Assembly: GCA_039923495.1 (NCBI GenBank)
Contig: JBDTCO010000016.1
Location: 1 to 15,880, forward strand
Origin: JBDTCO01 sp039923495
GTDB taxonomy: Bacteria > Myxococcota_A > Polyangia > Palsa-1104
DNA: 15,880 bases
Direction of reading: 5' to 3'
This document shows positions 13,297 to 15,880 of the stretch, in pieces. Under the pieces are notes generated by a model, which was not told where the DNA came from, ran no database searches, and saw only the letters and a list, made by a program, of their open reading frames with translations. Position 1 is the first letter of the stretch, and each line of letters begins with the position of its first letter. The translations under genes were made by a program, and so were the position numbers.

Positions 13297-13896
13297 CTAC
13301 CGGGTCAGGCTGACGGCATACGTTCCGTACTTCGACGTGGCCGTCCCCGTGATGTTCGTCGTGCCCGGCTTTCGCTCCACCGTGGAGCCCGCACCAGCCT
13401 GCAGCGCGCCTGCGAAGGTGAGCGCGAGAGTGACGGTGCCCTCGAGGTTGCCCGTCATCTTGTAGTCGCCATCGAGGCTCCCGGAGAGCGTGCCCGTGGG
13501 GATGCCCTTCAGCGAGAGCCCCAGCAGCGGCAGCGCAGCCGGGTCGGTGTCGTAGGTGACCTTCGCGTCATCCGAGTACATCGCAAGCGCCTCCACAAGG
13601 TTCATCGTCTTGTTCGACGAGTTCCCCTGGTCGACCTGGCCGGTCACCGTGAGGGTGCCGGTCACCGTGCCGGTCGTGGTCTGCGGCGCGATGTTCGCGC
13701 TGTTCGCCGAGTTGAAGCCTGCGAAGCCGAGCGTGATCGCCTTGTCGATGTGAGCGTCGAGCCCGAGGTAGGCCGCCTCGGCGTCTGCGCTGGACGACAC
13801 CCCAGCTTTGCCCCCACATGCGGCCTGTAGAGTGACGAGCAGCAGGCTCCCCACGGCGGTTCGAGCGAAGCGATGCGGCGCGTTGTCGATGTGCAT
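13297..13896 (-). CDS. Small secreted or lipid-anchored beta-rich protein
   Basis: A 199-residue protein with an export signal: MHIDNAPHRFARTAVGSLLLVTLQAAC, then GGKAG. C27 might be lipidated, but the preceding LQAA is not a standard lipobox (Gln at -3), so it is either an atypical lipoprotein or a simply secreted one. The mature part contains YLGLDAHIDKAITLGFAGFN (residues 43-62) and then an extended beta-rich region full of Thr/Gly strand repeats, such as TTGTVTGTLTVTGQVD (74-89) and TGTLSGSLDGDYKMTGNLEG (134-153), suggesting a beta-sheet or barrel-like fold. The start is supported by AAGGAGA four bases before ATG 13896. It lies 26 bases downstream of the Ser/Thr kinase gene on the same strand, so the two probably form an operon. 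Function is unknown. It may be a surface partner of the kinase, but nothing in the sequence proves contact. Confidence 0.8.
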   Translation of the reverse strand: MHIDNAPHRFARTAVGSLLLVTLQAACGGKAGVSSSADAEAAYLGLDAHIDKAITLGFAGFNSANSANIAPQTTTGTVTGTLTVTGQVDQGNSSNKTMNLVEALAMYSDDAKVTYDTDPAALPLLGLSLKGIPTGTLSGSLDGDYKMTGNLEGTVTLALTFAGALQAGAGSTVERKPGTTNITGTATSKYGTYAVSLTR

Positions 13897-13900
13897 GGTC

Positions 13901-13907
13901 TCTCCTT
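13901..13907 (-). promoter_or_regulatory. Ribosome binding site for the gene starting at 13896
   Basis: On the minus strand, AAGGAGA lies 4 bases before ATG 13896. This fixes the start and shows that this genome does use Shine-Dalgarno sequences for downstream operon genes. Confidence 0.75.
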
Positions 13908-13922
13908 GGTGCTGCGAAGCTG

Positions 13923-15230
<1,308 letters not shown>

Positions 15231-15241
15231 ACGGACGGCCG

Positions 15242-15270
15242 ATGATATGCCGCTTCGTCGTCAAGTCCAA
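15242..15270 (-). promoter_or_regulatory. Candidate promoter, near-leaderless, for the kinase gene
   Basis: On the minus strand, TTGGAC (15270-15265), exactly 17 bases, then TATCAT (15247-15242, 5 of 6 with the -10 consensus), then 11 bases and ATG 15230. A start of transcription 6-7 bases past the -10 leaves a leader of about 5 bases. The rest of the 149-base gap up to 15379 shows no gene or clear terminator. Confidence 0.45.
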
Positions 15271-15379
15271 AACGAGCGCTGCTACCGCCGCTCCTGCCGG
15301 ACGGCCTTCGTGGGCGCGGCGCCGGGGAGCGGGCCCTCGTTCATCGCCGCGTCTGTCTCCGTCCGCGCCTCGGGCTTTC

Positions 15380-15880
15380 CTACCGCTTCGGCTTCATGAC
15401 CTCGACCGTGGTGCCATTCACGAGCGCGGCGTTTGCGATCTTCACGATGCGGTCGTTCGCAGAGAGGCCGGTCGAGATCTCGATGCTGGTGCCGGTGTCT
15501 CGCTCGATCGTGATCTTGCGGAGCTCGACCTTGCTGTCGTCGCCGACGACCGCGACGTGCACGCCGTCGCCGTTGATGTAGAGCGTCGTGGAAGGGATCT
15601 CGAACACGCGGTGCGGGACCGCGAGCGAGAGCACTGCGTTCACGTACATGCCGGGCATGAGCTCGTGCTGGCTGTTGGGCACGCGGATCTCGGTGGTCAT
15701 CGTTCGCGTCGAGTCGTCGAGCGCGCCGGCCGAGCGCGAGATGATGCCGGCGAAGGTGCGCGTCGGGAACTCACGAACCTTCACGTCGGCCTTCGTGCCC
15801 GTGCGGATGCTCGGCGCAACGTCCTGCGGCACCTGCACGAAGATGCGGATCGGATCGAGCGCCGCAACGCGAAACATCGG
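15380..15880 (-). CDS. RND-type efflux periplasmic adaptor (HlyD/MFP family), C-terminal part
   Basis: The minus strand is open from the right edge to a TAG at 15382-15380, giving about 167 residues of the C-terminal half; the N-terminal part lies outside the window. The first visible codons (PMFRVAALDPIRIFVQVPQD) match the beta-barrel entry of membrane fusion proteins, and RSAGALDDSTRTMTTEIRV followed by NSQHELMPGMYVNAVL is the family's signature TRTxxxxxxxxN and PGMxV pattern. The membrane-proximal domain follows, ending EVMKPKR. These adaptors sit in the periplasm, anchored by lipid or a helix, and link an inner-membrane RND (or ABC) pump to an outer-membrane TolC-like channel. The pump partner is probably outside the window. 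Downstream on the same strand, after a 149-base gap with its own candidate promoter, is the kinase gene, so they are likely separate transcription units. Confidence 0.93.
   Translation of the reverse strand, partial: PMFRVAALDPIRIFVQVPQDVAPSIRTGTKADVKVREFPTRTFAGIISRSAGALDDSTRTMTTEIRVPNSQHELMPGMYVNAVLSLAVPHRVFEIPSTTLYINGDGVHVAVVGDDSKVELRKITIERDTGTSIEISTGLSANDRIVKIANAALVNGTTVEVMKPKR

Noticed and set aside
15282..15344. A 20-codon minus-strand ATG frame between the RND adaptor and the kinase gene.
   Set aside because: No ribosome binding site, no signal or membrane features, and Arg/Pro-rich content typical of chance frames.

Overview
The window is high-GC DNA with dense coding, long shadow reading frames in several phases, and G/C-ending codons. 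Several gene types suggest a deltaproteobacterial (Myxococcota-like, perhaps Polyangia) chromosome: a membrane-anchored Ser/Thr protein kinase, three predicted lipoproteins or secreted proteins, a Cys-rich lipoprotein with a DNDGDG-type calcium-binding motif, and a DMA-proline linker repeat. This assignment is an inference from gene types; there is no rRNA or marker phylogeny here. I see no tRNA, rRNA, CRISPR array, insertion sequence or phage gene.

Layout, left to right. (1) 1-633, minus: the start-proximal part of a multi-pass GT-C-like membrane protein, cut by the left edge. (2) 815-2296, plus: a fused SAM methyltransferase / family 2 glycosyltransferase. (3) 2343-2720, minus: a small exported two-helix membrane protein. 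(4) 2893-6157, plus: a tightly overlapping operon of two different class I methyltransferases and a GT39-like membrane glycosyltransferase. Together 1-6157 looks like a scattered cell-envelope glycan or glycolipid locus. (5) 6270-7655, plus: a carotenoid cleavage-type oxygenase with all four iron-binding histidines. Its 3' end overlaps a convergent alpha/beta hydrolase (7648-8517, minus). (6) 8782-9852, plus: a lipoprotein of unknown function. (7) 9966-12052, plus: plsX followed 2 bases later by a HAD/App1-like phosphatase, a likely phospholipid-synthesis pair. (8) 12171-13247, plus: a lipoprotein with 33 cysteines, ending in a strong hairpin shared with the convergent module 13297-15880. (9) 13297-15880, minus: the C-terminal part of an RND-type periplasmic adaptor (cut by the right edge), then a transmembrane Ser/Thr kinase and a small secreted beta-rich protein in an apparent two-gene operon.

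The most interesting signal is regulatory. At least five transcription-unit starts (815, 6270, 8517 minus, 9966, 15230 minus) have a TAnnnT -10-like hexamer 6-11 bases before the start codon and no Shine-Dalgarno sequence, with a sixth, weaker case at 2893. Two other genes (12171 and 13896 minus) have clear Shine-Dalgarno sites. This predicts frequent leaderless or near-leaderless transcripts in this organism. I found no convincing new defence or mobile system; most genes belong to recognisable families.
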